From: Desulfovibrio sp. G11
GTDB lineage: Bacteria; Desulfobacterota; Desulfovibrionia; Desulfovibrionales; Desulfovibrionaceae
Length of the DNA stretch: 64,000 bases
Direction of reading: 5' to 3'
Assembly (NCBI RefSeq): GCF_900243745.1
Contig: NZ_LT984798.1
Coordinates: forward strand, 3,194,501 to 3,258,500
Positions 63,138 through 64,000 of the stretch are shown piece by piece. The notes below the pieces were generated by a model. That model had not been told where the DNA came from, did no database searches, and saw nothing but the letters and a program-made list of their open reading frames with translations. A program made the translations under genes and the position numbers. Positions within the stretch are counted from its first letter, which is position 1. The number at the start of each line of letters is the position of its first letter.

Positions 63138-63929
63138 CTAATACAGGTCGGAATCCGCTGGCAATCGTTCCCAGTAAATACGCCCTTTTTTGCGATATTT
63201 CCGCAGTAGTACATAAACGCTGCCAGGCCCGCCGTCATGTGGCTGCGCCGTGCAGAATGCCAGCACGACCCTTTTGAGTGGTTCCTGGGTCAACCAGAGT
63301 TGCAGCTTTTCGCGCAAGATGCCGATGCCGTCAGGCGAATTGCGTCCACGCCCGGGAACGACCAGGACGGTACGCAATCCTTTATACCAACTGCCACGTA
63401 AAAAACCTCGCAGTGCTTCAAAGGCCTGTACGGCGTTAAGGCCGTGCAGATCAAGGTGGCCTTCCGGGCTGAGCGAACCTGCCCGCAGCTTGTTCATTAT
63501 CATCTGGTCAAGCCCGACCACATGACCTTCAATGTATTCATCCGTAAAGGACAGGGCAAATTCCAGTTTGCCCTCCATAAAGTCCTGCAAGCTAAGCTGC
63601 CCTTGCGGTGGCGGAGTTCCTGCCTCAGGAGCAGGGGCAATGTCGCGGCCACGGCCTTGAAGGGGTTGCACCTGCCCCATGGCCTGCATAAAAATGGCGT
63701 CTTCATCTTCGCTTCGGCTGGAATTACCATTCTCTTCAGCCGCATCTGCGCAAATTTCCTTAATTTTGCAGGTATGACCGGGCTTGCCGATATTTTTTTT
63801 CATACCCGGCCTCTCCAGCCCACGGCCCTGCAACGAGTTTTTTTCCGGTTCAGAAGAATTTTTTCGAGCAGCAGCACATATGACCGAATTATTTTTTTTG
63901 CCTTTGCTTGTGGACTGTTGGCATGGCAA
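63138..63929 (-). CDS. Smr (MutS2-type) domain protein
   Basis: At least 263 residues. The C-terminal Smr domain is complete: HLDLHGLNAVQAFEALRGFL, then LRTVLVVPGRGRNSPDG with the RGxxS-type turn, REKLQLWL and the final FCTAQPHDGGPGSVYVLLRK. Smr domains are nucleases that nick or cut branched DNA or RNA. The first 100 residues are basic, low-complexity. The frame is open past 63929 (TTG start) to the window edge, through an eight-A run, so the true start is probably further upstream, outside the window. Confidence 0.85.
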   Translation of the reverse strand: MPCQQSTSKGKKNNSVICAAARKNSSEPEKNSLQGRGLERPGMKKNIGKPGHTCKIKEICADAAEENGNSSRSEDEDAIFMQAMGQVQPLQGRGRDIAPAPEAGTPPPQGQLSLQDFMEGKLEFALSFTDEYIEGHVVGLDQMIMNKLRAGSLSPEGHLDLHGLNAVQAFEALRGFLRGSWYKGLRTVLVVPGRGRNSPDGIGILREKLQLWLTQEPLKRVVLAFCTAQPHDGGPGSVYVLLRKYRKKGRIYWERLPADSDLY

Positions 63930-64000
63930 AGAACAGTGCTCCTCAAAAAGAAACGTGCCGGAGTGCTCCGTGTTTTTTTTCTTTCTTTTTGCGCCACCTT

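Noticed and set aside
1-64000. CRISPR array, prophage or restriction system
   Set aside because: No regularly spaced repeats, cas genes, phage structural genes or methyltransferase/endonuclease pairs were seen on either strand.

Overview
The window looks like chromosome of a sulfate-reducing deltaproteobacterium of the Desulfovibrio type (Desulfovibrionaceae). The basis is gene content and protein style, not a database match: a ZnuABC-like importer, a TolQ/TolR/TonB set, LolA and BamD (so a diderm), a DHH-CBS-nucleotidyltransferase fusion, a giant double 2-hydroxyacyl-CoA dehydratase activase, a solo HslU and split RdgC modules. Base composition is moderately GC-rich, except for AT-rich scraps trapped between insertion sequences. 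Most of the window is dense housekeeping DNA.

Layout. 1-7.9 kb: end of a membrane protein, an M23 peptidase, a pirin, a zinc/manganese-type ABC importer (SBP, ATPase, permease), thiol peroxidase and HslU. 7.9-9.3 kb: an IS256-family element next to the 3' part of a tRNA-Val(UAC) gene whose 5' half is missing. 9.8-11.8 kb: tolQ-tolR-tonB behind a good sigma70 promoter and closed by a terminator. 12.0-18.3 kb: an insertion-sequence pile-up. It holds three copies of one 1082-bp IS30-family element (one intact, one with its second half inverted, one with a nonsense mutation and an insertion) and two related IS4-type elements, separated by AT-rich orphan DNA. 18.6-23.4 kb: a minus-strand run rdgC-like N module, rdgC-like C module, oppB-like, oppC-like, recN. 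23.7-25.1 kb: rluB-like and a DUF4019 protein, followed by a 176-bp non-autonomous derivative of the IS30 element with an intact 3-bp target duplication.

25.4-46.7 kb is almost all minus strand: pgm; an S1-domain protein with degP; efp-ftsK-lolA; (engB on plus); a CDF transporter; trxA-trxB-bamD; fbp-tsaD; a lipoprotein; pgsA-84aa protein-ftsB-TPR protein; pcm-mrp. 46.9-64 kb is mainly plus strand: an M23 peptidase, the 1458-residue activase, (a small membrane protein and folK on minus), xerD with the tRNA nucleotidyltransferase fusion, a HIT protein, a LapA-like membrane protein, mutS, a DUF1992 protein and, on minus at the edge, an Smr protein.

How it fits together. Envelope work is prominent: LolA and BamD for lipoproteins and outer membrane, DegP for periplasmic quality control, TolQR/TonB for energy transfer, two M23 peptidases, and PgsA for phospholipids. 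FtsK, XerD, FtsB, MutS, RecN and RdgC cover chromosome segregation, division and repair. Thioredoxin/thioredoxin reductase, thiol peroxidase and the pirin form a redox layer. The most unusual material is the IS30 rearrangement (a frozen intramolecular transposition inversion), the 176-bp IS30 derivative carrying foreign hairpins, the ftsK 5' end that lacks an in-frame normal start, and the broken tRNA-Val.
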